Positions 13,501 through 25,500 of a DNA stretch of 64,000 nt are shown here, one piece after another. The position numbers were made by a program, and so were the translations under genes. A model generated the notes under the pieces. That model was not told the DNA's origin. It worked only from the letters and a program-made list of their open reading frames with translations, and did no database searches. Source of the DNA: Nilaparvata lugens. Taxonomy: Eukaryota; Arthropoda; Insecta; Hemiptera; Delphacidae. The DNA lies in assembly GCF_014356525.2 (NCBI RefSeq), contig NC_052508.1, positions 40,542,613 to 40,606,612 of the forward strand. Direction: 5' to 3'. How positions within the stretch are numbered: the stretch's first letter is position 1; each line of letters opens with the position of its first letter.

Positions 13501-16500
13501 CTAGTGCACCATTGGAATTGATATCAGCGGATATATATGGTCCATTACCCATGGCACAATACGGAAAGAAATACATATTCGTGCTTACATGTGTTTTTTT
13601 CAAAATATACAATGCTATTTCCCATAGGTAAATTGACCAGAGAAGTTTTGGCCCGATGCATAACGGAAAGATGGACAAATGAAGTAGGAAAGCCCAAACG
13701 AATCCTATCCGACAATGCAACCTATTTTTGTAGCAAACAGTGGAAAGAAATACTTCACCTGGCTAATATTAAATGGTCGAGGACATCTCTTTACAACCCC
13801 AGCGCTAATCCAGTGGAGCGACGTATGGCAGAGATCTCTCATTTTATGCGGACTTACTGTAACAAAAAACACCAACAATGGGTTAGATATATACCATTTT
13901 TAGAAGAGTGTTATAATAATAGTCTAAATGAAAGCACTGGTCATATGCCTTACAAAATCATGTTCGGTAAAAGAAACACTACATTTATCGAAAAATTAAT
14001 TGATTTTCCAAGCTCAGGGGTGAATAAGCCAACAAATTCTAATACCCATCATCTAGTCAGATTAAAGCTAGAACAAATGGCAAGTAGTAGGAAGAGATTT
14101 CACAACCGAGCATACAAAATATTCTTGTATAAGATTGGAGATGAAGTTTTAGTAAAGAGCCACAGATTATCAAATGCTTTGGAGAAAGTAACCCATAAAT
14201 TCTTTTTAATTTATTCAGGGCCATTCACTATCGTAGCCATATTGCATCACAACACAGTTCAGTTGCAAGAGAATGAAAATACGCACATTGTTTGGTGAGA
14301 AAATGTAGCCAATATTAAACCATATCACAGAATTTGAAATAAATATGATAAGTAATCAAGAGAAAACGTCATTATCAGAAGAATTACTGACCTATCATGA
14401 TAAATTTAATCTCGGCATAGACCGCATGGCAACAATCCGACATTTTAATTCCTTCCAACTGTTAGAGGCCAGAAACAATCAAAAGAATAATTTTTAAGTA
14501 TGTAATTTAATAATCTACACCATATAAAATAAGACACAAACGGGGATAGTAGAATTAAAATCTGTGAATTACCTTTAAAAGGAAAAAATGTAGCAGTTAG
14601 GTTAACTTTGAGATTTGACAGCAAATTCTGACGTAAGCCGTATGAAATGTAGAGCCAGCGACCAGCTGGGCAAAGTCATCGAATATCGAATAAGGAATCG
14701 AATATGTAATGTCTGTTAAACATATGATTATGGAAAAATATTGTACCCAAAAATGTTATTTATTATTGTTATTTATTGTATTTATCAATGTTAATATATT
14801 ATCTATGTTTTATAATTTATACCATTAGTTTATGCCATGTTTGTTACTAAAAAACCTCAATTGAATGCTAGTTACCACAAAAGCAAAAAACCATGTAGCA
14901 AAAGAAGGAATTGTACCTGATATATGGAAAATTATTTATATTAAGGCCTAGGAATTACAATAAAATATAAGCCTCAGAAAATTTGTACATCAAAGTTATT
15001 GTTTGAAAGAAATCTATTATAAGAGAATCTCAAGTGTAATGTGTGGAGTTAGGTTGGTGCCTTGCGAGCAGCAAATTCAAAAATACTGTGTTATAAGTGT
15101 TGAAATGAGGAATGTGTCTAAGATGTTATATTTATGTTTTTTTTGTGTTGATAAGGAGAATTTATTATTGTATTTGATGGAGGTCTGAGGGGGGCGTAGC
15201 AGATAAGATCTGCGAATTATTGTAAAATTTTGAGAGTATATTTTTGTAGACAAAGTATGGAATATGTCGATGTGTTGAAGGATGGATTTTCATTAAAAAC
15301 ATTGTGATTCTCAAATATTTTGAATTCAAATCCAGGGGCGTGTGTAACATATTTAATTTGAATTGATAAATAAAAATCCCTAGCTGAAATATTTATAGGT
15401 CTAAGTGAAGTAATTGGCTAATATCGCCAAAGAGATAACATAAAGATTAGATAATATCAGACGTCCTGGCTAAACTGTGCAACAGCCTGAGAGGAATGGG
15501 AATAAATTTTGCTACTATATAATATTATATAAAATATTGAAAATTGAGGTTAGGCATAAAATATTTACTGATCGGCGACCTAACGATCGACCGAGCCATA
15601 CAACGTAGAATCTGACCAAACACCTTGGCAGACATTTATTGTGGCAAAACAGTATGCAATTTGAGGAACTAAAAGTCTCACGTGGCTAATTATTGTAATG
15701 TATGAAACAACTAATAATCTATGAAAAATTACTTAGCATGTAAAGAGCATATTTGAAAACACAACAAAAATAATTAAATGTATTAAGGAAGTAGGAGGTT
15801 ACTGGGCGCATGAATACTGTAATAATTTGCATGCACCAATCAAATAGCGGCAATTGACAGGCGGCATTAGTGAGCCGATTCAAAAATATTTGTATATATT
15901 TCTACAAATAATAAAAATTTGTAAAAAATTGTTGTGTAGTCCATGTTTTGGATATGGCCCGAAGGCAAAGTAATTATTGAATATATAACAAAAGTAATAA
16001 TTTAATATTTTAGTACGGTCTATTTGAGCCTTGAATGGCGGAGGAATAGAATATTCAAATTTTATGCAAATTCAGAAATCGGCAATGAGAATTTGTAAAA
16101 TTGAGAAACGAGAACCACACTCGCCTGCCAACTACCACCATGAGAGGTCACCAAAAATTATAGAGCGTAATACCTTGTAATAATTTGAAGTTGAATTGAA
16201 TTACTAAATTTCTTATAAGACTTTGTGATGCTCTTATAGAGCAAAAGTCATTTTTAAATAATTTTGTAACCCCTTGGAAGAGACGACTCCGGCTACAATA
16301 ATCCAGGACCACCAGGAGTTGGATCGACATCAGCAGCTCATAAGAAAATTCCGGCACGTGAGTGAAAAATATTGAAATAGTGATAGGGCGCCCTCAGTGC
16401 TTCGAAATTACATAAGAATCAAAGCTAGCTCGTTGAAAGGGTTTCTTATAAATTAAGAATTTGGTAAAAATACTTGCGCAAGTAAATGTAGTATAAAAGG

Positions 16501-19500
16501 TATTTTATTAGAAAGTAACGAATCAATTCATATATTGGAAGATCTATCAATCAAAGAAGTATAAAATCTAGGCTGTTAATACAATATTCATATGATCATT
16601 AATTTCTGCAATATAATTTGCGATAGTTTATTGTAGCTCTGATTCACTAGATGAATTGCTCTATTTATTTCTTCAGGTGCCGAAATCTCACACCCTGAGA
16701 TAAAAAATATATTTATTACGAAGAAATCTATTAGATACTATAGAATTTAATATATATATATTTGGATTACTTGTTTGTCAATTTGTCATGCTGATTTTAA
16801 GAATTTAGTTTAAATAGAATTGTCCAAGTCGACAGGTATTAGCAAGCTGATATCGCAGCTACATGCAAATGAATGCATATGATCATAAAAATGAAAGCAC
16901 ATGGTAACGTTTCGTGCTATAAAATTTAAGAATAGTATTGGCCTGTGATATTTTATTGATTTCGATTATTGTTCTATCTTATATTATATATTTTTTGCTC
17001 TGATTTATTTTTTGCAATATTTGTTAATATATGTATCAAATTGTTTATGGTGTGCGATTTATTTTTATTCCTCAATACTATAGGATAAGTACCATATATA
17101 TTTTTTTCTAATAAATTATCAGTATTATTTTTATAAGCTCCTGTATGAGCCCATTAATGTATGATGACAAGAACATGTCCTACTAAAGTGAGACTGTATC
17201 CTATAAAAAACCACGACCTGATTTTCATAATTATTAAAATATTTCATGCTCTACCGATTGATGCCAAGCAGGAGGCTAATCGTTATTTAACTATAAAAAA
17301 TAACGTGACACTATTTTTTAAAATAAATCCAGAATATTCTCTTGATAATCAGAGACAAATTTTGATTATCCTTGAGATAAAAGGAGGGAGAATACCAAAA
17401 ATCTACAATTTATAGATTTTATTAAGAACTCAACTCAATTGAATATGCGTAGGCCTATTGTTTGTGAAATTCACGGCCGCTAGTATTCAAGCTACAATAT
17501 TGGCCAAGTAGAAATACAAATAATTATCTTGAATAATCAAAGAACAAAATTATTGAAGAGAAGTTTTTATTTTCAGGAATCATAATCAGCTGTCACATTT
17601 GGGGACTATTGTCAGACACACTTGGAAGACGATTCATTCTCTCGAGGTGTCTATTGGTTGATGGCATTTTGTATCTTGTAAATAGTTTTGCTCCTGACTT
17701 TTGGTTCTTCTTTGTAGTGAGACTACTAAACGGAATCTCGTAAGTAGCGTAGCCTACATAGCCTACTCGAAACTATTACCGATATTCATCTCACAAAAAT
17801 TTTGAATTGTTGATATTGAATTCAAATATGTGTTTTTTGTCTCTAACTTATTATTATTGGGAAATTATAGTAGAATGAATTAATTCACATTCATTCCATT
17901 AATCTTCTTCTCATTCAATTTATTCTGATCCGCATGCATTATTTACTCCAATAATAGGTCTAAAGCCTATAATATTAGAAAATTCATTCTTATTGACAAT
18001 AATTTGGGATATTTTCAATGAATCTTACAATCCATGTTTCACATCCATGAAAATGATTTTCATTATTGTTAAAATTCGATCAGGGTTGCCTACAGGTGGT
18101 GAGGAATTGAATTGAATTGCTGCCTTTATTAAAATCCTAGGAGGGCGAAGTTAGAATGCAGCCGGCCCTCTCTTACACTTAATCCATACAATTCTGAGTT
18201 ACAAAGTTACAAGAAAAACAAACAGCATAAACCATAGATTGAAATTAATGAAAACAATAACTTCAACAAAAAAAAGTAACGAGAAAAAATAAAAATAAAA
18301 TAGGAAAACTCTTTCAAAAGAAAAAGAAAATTGGAATTTCTTTCGAATTTAAGTTTGTAAAAGGAAATTATACAAAAGGACGAAGAGAAAAGTAAATACA
18401 GTGGAGAATGTTCAGTCCAAATCCATAGATTACTCTGGTAGAAGTAAGGGAAGAAGGGAAAAGAAAAATAAAATAAATAAGGAAGAGAGAAAGAAGGAAG
18501 AAAGAGAGGAACACACACACACACACATACACACTTAAGTTACGAGTTAGGGAGCATTTCAGCCGAGTACACCACCTCTGATCCACCACAAGACAGCCGC
18601 GCCGAACCGACGATGTCCCTCAACTAGCCTTAGCAGGCAAAGAATTCTACAAACTACAGGCTGTCACAAGGAACGACTTATTGTACATAACAGTCCTATG
18701 TGTTGAGACAGCCAGCAGATGGGATTCATGCTGCGTTCCTCCACGACCAAAATCACGCAAGTAAATGGTACTCTACTGTCAGTTCTAGTACACCCAGGCA
18801 GTGTCCTCGAAATTCTTGTAAAGGGGAGAAGAGGTTCAAAAAGAATTGTTGGGGCTCCAAAAAAGGTTAGCAGTAACCTAAAATAGCGACTGACAACCTT
18901 ATTGTTTAGGAGGCATTTTTTTGTGTGGTGGCTCGAATCCGAGGCTAAATACTGAATTTTGACGAATATTAAATATTGAATAATAAATACTTATATATTG
19001 TACAGTATTAAACCAATCAGTATTAAACACTAGTACTGACTTTGAGATGTTTAGGTGGGGTGCCTCCTTAGCCTTGAGGGAGAAACACCCCTGTCAGATC
19101 AATCACTGTATAATTAGCTTAATAGCTTATTATCATGGGGATGAATTATTCATCATCCTGTGTTGAATGTGATTTTCAGGAACTACGATACTCATGTTTT
19201 GAGTATTAAAACATAAGCCAAATTTTCTTTTTTAGTCATTTTTGTTATGAAACTTTGCGAAGAGTGAGATGTGATTAGTAATTATTGCATTATTTCAACT
19301 TGCAGATCCTGTGGAGGTGTTGTATCAGCTTATGCTTACATTGGAGAGTTTCATACAAAACGTTATAGGAATCAATCCTTGCTAATTGCTTCATTCATAG
19401 CTGTCAATTTGTATTATATTTTACCAGGTCAGTAGATTTTAAAGCTCAATATATACCGTATATACAGTGCACATATTACTTCATACAAGTCAGAATGGAG

Positions 19501-22500
19501 AAGGTCTATAGTATATCATAGTATATTATAGTATATAGCCTATAGTATCTCATTAATTGGAAAATACCCTATTCCAATAACATCCGGGTTAAAACATGTA
19601 TTAAATGTAATCTATAGTTTTTTATCACTATTCAACAATGATAATCTTCAACTTATTCATTGAACTATTGTAGTTCAAATGAGAATTGAAAGAAATATCT
19701 ATATGATATGAGAGAGTAGGGTTGTGTTTGTTCGTATCAAAACATGTCAACTTGTGGATTGCATACCTCCAAAGACCTTCAAGAGATATAGACCCACAAT
19801 GCCTATGCCTTCCCAATGATAGCTCTTACTTGAAATTGAAGGCCGCCATTGGGGTATTTTAGCACGAGAAATTATATCTATATATTTGTAATATTATAGA
19901 ATACAAAGGCATTGGTATGTAATAATCTTAAGTTATAGGTTGCCCCCTCGATGGCCGTTTTCAATAATTCCAAGTACGACACTAGCGCTGCATGTGAGTC
20001 TATGCATCTTTAAGGTCTTTGCATACCGCAATAATTAATCTCCTCAAAATTTCAAATCTCAATATCTCAAAATCTCAAAAATGTATAGGCCTACACGTGG
20101 CATGGATCATCAATTTTTCAGCAAGAACAGTTTTTCGAGACAAAGTGCTAAATAAACATCTACAATTTTATCAATGCTTTATCGGCAATATGAATACGCA
20201 TGCAGTTAATATGTCTTTGAATAAAGGTGTTGATATTTTCACATGAATAAATAATTCTCCTTCATTTTTATTCAATTACAATTTCAAAATTATTGAAGCC
20301 CTGATAGAATGTTTGACTCACTTTACAGTCAGTTGAAATTAGGGGTATTTTGGCAAGCTGAACCAAAAAATAAGGTCCTATGTACGTTTTCGATATTTCT
20401 TCAAATGAAAAATGAGTTTTGTGGGTTGTCAAAACTCCCCCTGGAAGGGAAACTATCCAACTTATATATCCTATCTTTTAATAAGATAACAATGATTTCT
20501 GCATTGCATAGCATGTTTCTTGCCAACAACAATCGAACTCTTTGTGAATTTAGATAATATGACCTACACTGTGGATTTATATAGTTCTATTAATTGAATA
20601 CCGTACATGGAAATTGAAGTGTTTATGGTTAGTTGATGAAATCGATTATCAATAGAAGAAAAAGATTACAATTTCATCGGTAGGCCTACAAAATTAGTTG
20701 AATTAATTATTGTCGTTGTACTGAGTTCTTGGTCAACAATATTTTAATATTAGTATTTATCCATTCATTATTATCGCAGAAGTCATTTTATTTGAATTAG
20801 AAAATATTTATCAGGTCTCATCAATTCATCATTTGTAACAATGAATTGTTCAAAGCATGAATCTAATCAAATGAAGAAAGGCCCATATATTTCTGTATTC
20901 ATGTTTGCGAACGTGTAAACATATATTTAAACTTGTGATGGATAGCCAAAATTGTAGAGCAAACTGCGCGGTGACTTGTAATCGAGGACTCTGATTAGGG
21001 TTTGTCACATTTTTTATGAAAAATAAAGTATATTAGTGATGAATTGATGGTATCTGACTGGCTGAAAAGTTTACCGTATGGCGAACAGTTAAAACAGAGG
21101 CGAGCGGCACGGCGAACGGTTCGGAGTACGGTACAGCGAATTTTTAACAGCTCATGTTCGCTGAAAGGCGCGAATGCATGGTTTGCTGCACGGTTCAAGG
21201 TTTGTTTCAGCATGTGTGGTCACACCTTCAGATGTTCCAAGACATTTATACAGTTCACAGGTCAAAGCAACATGATAATCTATACTATAATTAAGGAAAG
21301 AATTGGCTTGTACACGTATGGAATAGGAAAATTATGTTTGACTCATAATCACGTCTCAACTACTGGACTGATTAACTTGAAATTTTGTGTATTATAGATT
21401 CTTAATTAACTGGAGATGGTTATAGGCCAATTTTCGATTCTTCAATATTTGATTACATCAAGTTTTCAGTTCAAAAAGTTCTCAATTTGTCATGCTTCCA
21501 GTCCAGTTGTTGTATGGAAGCAACAGAACATATCTTTTGTAAGGGGAATTAGAAGATAGGTATGATTGGGAATCCTTTTCGAATAATGAAAACAGGTTTT
21601 CCGTCGCACCCAAATTTTGTCCACCATTCTCGAACCGCCATTTTGAATCCAACTTCATTTTTTTAAATTGGAAGGTGGTCATATAATACATGATTCCAAT
21701 ACAGGATTTAAAGAGAAAATATGGTGGAAGTATGGTGAAAACCGCACATCGATATCTCAAGCCTTTCAAAAGTTATTCTAATTCAAAGATACTGATAATC
21801 CATCTGTGGCGAATCATATGATTGCCACCGCCACCTGTGATGTTTTCAACTAGCATAGGTAGTTTGTTTATCACTTGTAACAGTTTTATTTTCATATTTA
21901 TTCAGAGTTCAATTTTGTGATTCCAAACATTAAAATTATTTCATCATTCATTTAGCTTCATTTAATCAATTCCAACATAGAAAATCATCAAATTAAATTC
22001 CTATATTGGTGACCCCAACGATTGAAAAGCAAGAATTTTCAGAAATATTTGCAAGAGTATTTGAGTCATGATGGATGAACAAATTGCGGATCTGCGTGAA
22101 CTTGATGCACAATTTCAGCAGGCCATTCAAAACCACGAAGTACATCAGGTGCCATGATGTACATGCAGTACATGCAGTACATGAAGCTGCCATCATTTTG
22201 GTTGGACAAACCTCGTTTTTGGTTCCTTCAGGCAGAATCCCAGTTTACACTGTCCAACATCGTAAACGAGATAACCAAATTCCATCATGTTGTGTCTCAA
22301 TTGGACCAACGTTGAGGACGTTATTGCAAACCCTCCTCCGCTCAATCCATACACGTTCTTGTGCGACAAGATTATTGAAAGTTTGACTAAAGTGCACGTC
22401 CAGTGCCAACGTACCTTTCATCAAATTTTTGGTTGGGATCGATTTAGTATATTATTTTGAGCACAAGATCACAAAAATTAAACAGCGCTCACTATTGTTT

Positions 22501-25500
22501 TTAAAATAAACTAAGTTCAAAGTAGCAGAACTTTACATGCATTTAACCTATAAGTAGCTAAGGTTAGGAAAAGCTGTAGGTTAGGAAAAGCTTTAGGTTA
22601 GGAAAGCTTAGGTTAGGAAAAGCTTTGAGTTAGGAAAACTCAGATTAGAAATATCATAATTTTATGATTAAACGGCGCTCACTATTGTTTTTAAAATAAA
22701 CTAAGTTCAAAGTAGCAGAACTTTACATGCATTTAACCTATAAGTAGCTAAGGTTAGGAAAAGCTGTAGGTTAGGAAAAGCTTTAGGTTAGGAAAGCTTA
22801 TAGGTTAGGAAAAGCTTTGAGTTAGGAAAACTCAGATTAGAAATATCATAATTTTATGATTTAAATAATCAAAATGGCTGCTACTCATAGGTTAAATGCA
22901 TGTAAAATTGTGCTACTTTGAACTTAGTTTATTTAAAAACAATAGTGAGCGCTGTTTAATTTTTGTGATTTTGTGCTCACAATAACATACTAAATCGATC
23001 CCAACCAAAAATTTGATAATAGATGTTGGCACTGGACGTGCACTTACACTGAACGTTTATCCGCTTCCGAGAGGAGCAACGCATTCGACAGCTCATCAGT
23101 ACGGAGTATTCAGAAATAAATTTTGAGATTCCGAACATTAAAATTATTTCATCATTCATTCAGTTCCATTTAATCAATTCCAACATGGGAAATCATCAAA
23201 TTAAATTCCTATACATCTATCATCTTCTATACTATGATGAAAGAATGAGCTGGCTTATACACGTGTAAAGGATAGGAAAATTATGTTTGACGCATCATCA
23301 CCTCTTAACTACTGCACAGGTTCACTTGAAATGTTGCATATGATTTATCAATTAACCGAGGATTCTTATAGGTCTATTTTCAATTCTTCTAGATTTCATT
23401 ATGTCAAGTTTTCAGTTTGTCAAGTTTCAAAATAGACCCTTGTGAAGCACGGGCTACCTGCTAGTATATATATTAATAGAGACCTATGTTGACTTGACTC
23501 CCAAATAACAATTGATTGTTAATATTGAGAATAAAATGAATCACTTATAGAATAGAATTATAGTACCCTTTAAAATTAATAAAATATTCATAGACTATTA
23601 AAGATCAAATCAAATTTTGCTTTATCTTAACCGAGAACATAGTAACTCACTAATCTCACCGCAACAACAGTACAAGAACTGATGTTGAGGTTAGAACAGC
23701 TTATAAACAAACTTTTAGGTTAGAGGCTTTCAGAGATACCAATATAACATTTTAAAATTTCCCTACAATCTTCCTACGAATTACTGATACCGCACCATTC
23801 TTTTATGATAACCTGGTATATAAATAAATGATTCAATATTATAAAATGAATTTCTGTTCTATCATTTTATTAATTTTAAAGGGTACTATGATTCTATTTC
23901 ATAAATACAAGAAAGTAGCCCTGAATTCATACATTGTGAAAATAAATCATATATAAATCGCAAATCATGATGGAAAATACAATGTAACAGATCAATAGAA
24001 AGTTTTTCATTGGGAAAGATATTGAACTGAAAATGCCAATCTATAGATATACTTACATATTTTCAAATTGTTCAAGGGGAGTTATATTTTACGATTTCCT
24101 TTTCTCCAATACAGGAGCCGCTTTTCTGGTCTACTCTCTCGACTTCCAACTACCACTCTTCTCCGGGAAAATAGTATACAATTCTTGGAGGCTATTCTAT
24201 GCGTTGTGTGGCATCCCTAGTTTGGTTACTTCATTGTGGCTCTTCCTGCTACCAGAAAGTCCGAAGTTTCATCTGGCCAAGAACGATAAAGAGAAAGCTA
24301 TGAGTGTCATTCGCTGGATCTACAACAAGAACACAGGAAAGCCAGGAGATGAGTTAGTGGTAGGCTGAATAAACTTATCAAATCATCAATACCCAATACT
24401 GTTTGGAATACTTTTCCATTTCTGTCTATTGTTTGTCTATCTATGTAGGCTATCATTTATATTTATGAAAAAAACAGTTTTGTTTCTAGTTTTTAAAAAT
24501 CATGGAATAAATAATCTGCAATAAAGATGCAATTTATATAAAAAAGCCAAAATGGTTTTGGTTTTACAATATTATACAAAATACAATTCAAAATTATATT
24601 GGAAATACCCAGCGAAAAAGTAATGAATCTATACTTATGAAATTCTTATCTCACTGACTCACTCATTGATCATGATTTCTGGAGAACTACCGTACTGGAT
24701 GGTTTGCAACAAAACTTGGAATATAGCTTCCTGATAAGTCCTAGGTGCTCACTAAGAAATCTTTTCGCGATATTTCAACTCTAAGGGTGGTTATTAAGGG
24801 TTTAGTAAGGGACGTATATACAAGGTTTTTGGAAATTTTGCATTTCAAGGATAATAAAGAGGAAAACGGAGCCTCCTTCATATGCCAATATGAGAGTAAA
24901 AATCAGACTATAGAATTATTCATCATAAATCATCTGACAAGTGATTACACAGATGTGTGGAGAAGCCAGTCTATTGCTGTATTTCCATAAGGTATCTAGT
25001 TTCAATCAGGTACTTGTGGATGAGGATACTGCGTGAGGTCTACTGTTCACAGAACTACTAGTTATAATAATTGTAAATGTCAATATCATAATAATATTAT
25101 GTTACTATAGAACTTTAATCTAGAGAGAGTACCTCTTCGAAACAATTGTGAACTGGCATCTAAATTATTAATCACTTTGTCAGGTTAGCATTAAATTGAG
25201 TTGACTTTATTAAGCTGAAGAACTAACCAAAATGCATTTTATTGAGAAAAGATTCATTGGGCACTGCTGCTTCAATCAGAGCTATTCCTGGGGGTATAGA
25301 AGATTCTCATGTTTCATAAAACAACATTTCACGACGGGAGTTGCTTCTATCTGGACTAATTTTGTTTATATATCCGACAGATCGCAAAAATTCCTTAAAC
25401 AATTTCGATGAAATTTCAATAATTCAGTATGATATATGAAGGGTATTTTTAAAACTTCAGAAGTGTACGTTGTGGGATCTGTTCACAAAGAATGAGGAAA

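Larger units (their letters stand above)
7714..17310 (+). mobile_element. Ty3/Gypsy-type LTR retrotransposon, 9.6 kb, in an intron of gene 1
   Basis: Two long direct repeats (7714-9690 and 15343-17310) start TGTAAC and end GTGACA, and they flank gag- and pol-like remnants in the sense direction. The 4-bp target duplication CTAT lies at 7710-7713 and 17311-17314. Pol order (protease, RNase H tail, integrase) fits Ty3/Gypsy. The RT core is missing and integrase has frameshifts, so the copy cannot move by itself. By hand I count about a dozen differences in the first 430 bp of the two LTRs (roughly 3 percent), so insertion is not very recent. It lies in the same orientation as gene 1, 23 bp after the donor at 7691. 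Confidence 0.93.
22065..23106 (+). pseudogene. Gypsy gag fragment, split by a foldback insertion
   Basis: With small frame corrections the left part reads a Gypsy Gag N-terminal domain, from MMDEQIADLREL near 22069 to the NPPPLNPYTFLCDKIIESL region ending near 22385. After the 657-bp insertion the frame resumes near 23050 with RLSASE and QRIRQLISTE, exactly the segment that follows in this Gag family. It is then cut off by the 3' LTR. It is a dead remnant with several frameshifts. Confidence 0.75.
21805..23213 (+). mobile_element. Internally deleted small Gypsy LTR element nested in the Helitron
   Basis: The 5' LTR is 21805-22005 (starts TGTGGC, ends CCTATA) and the 3' LTR is truncated to 23107-23213. 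They share gattccaaacattaaaatta-like sequence. The primer site TTGGTGACCCC starts at 22006, directly after the LTR. A 4-bp target duplication CATC lies at 21801-21804 and 23214-23217. The internal region keeps only part of gag. The deletion joins gag to the 3' LTR at tattcag, a string also present at the matching spot of the 5' LTR. Confidence 0.88.
21279..23464 (+). mobile_element. Helitron-like nonautonomous element carrying nested insertions
   Basis: It starts A|TCTATACTATAATTAAGG and ends with a short hairpin (cccttgtgaagcacggg) followed by acctgCTAG|T, matching Helitron termini (A|TC...CTRR|T). A second internal copy of the 5' end lies near 23225, as it does in the 33.7 kb copy. The body encodes nothing. 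About 1.4 kb of it is a later Gypsy insertion. It lies in the intron before exon 24115-24359. Confidence 0.78.
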
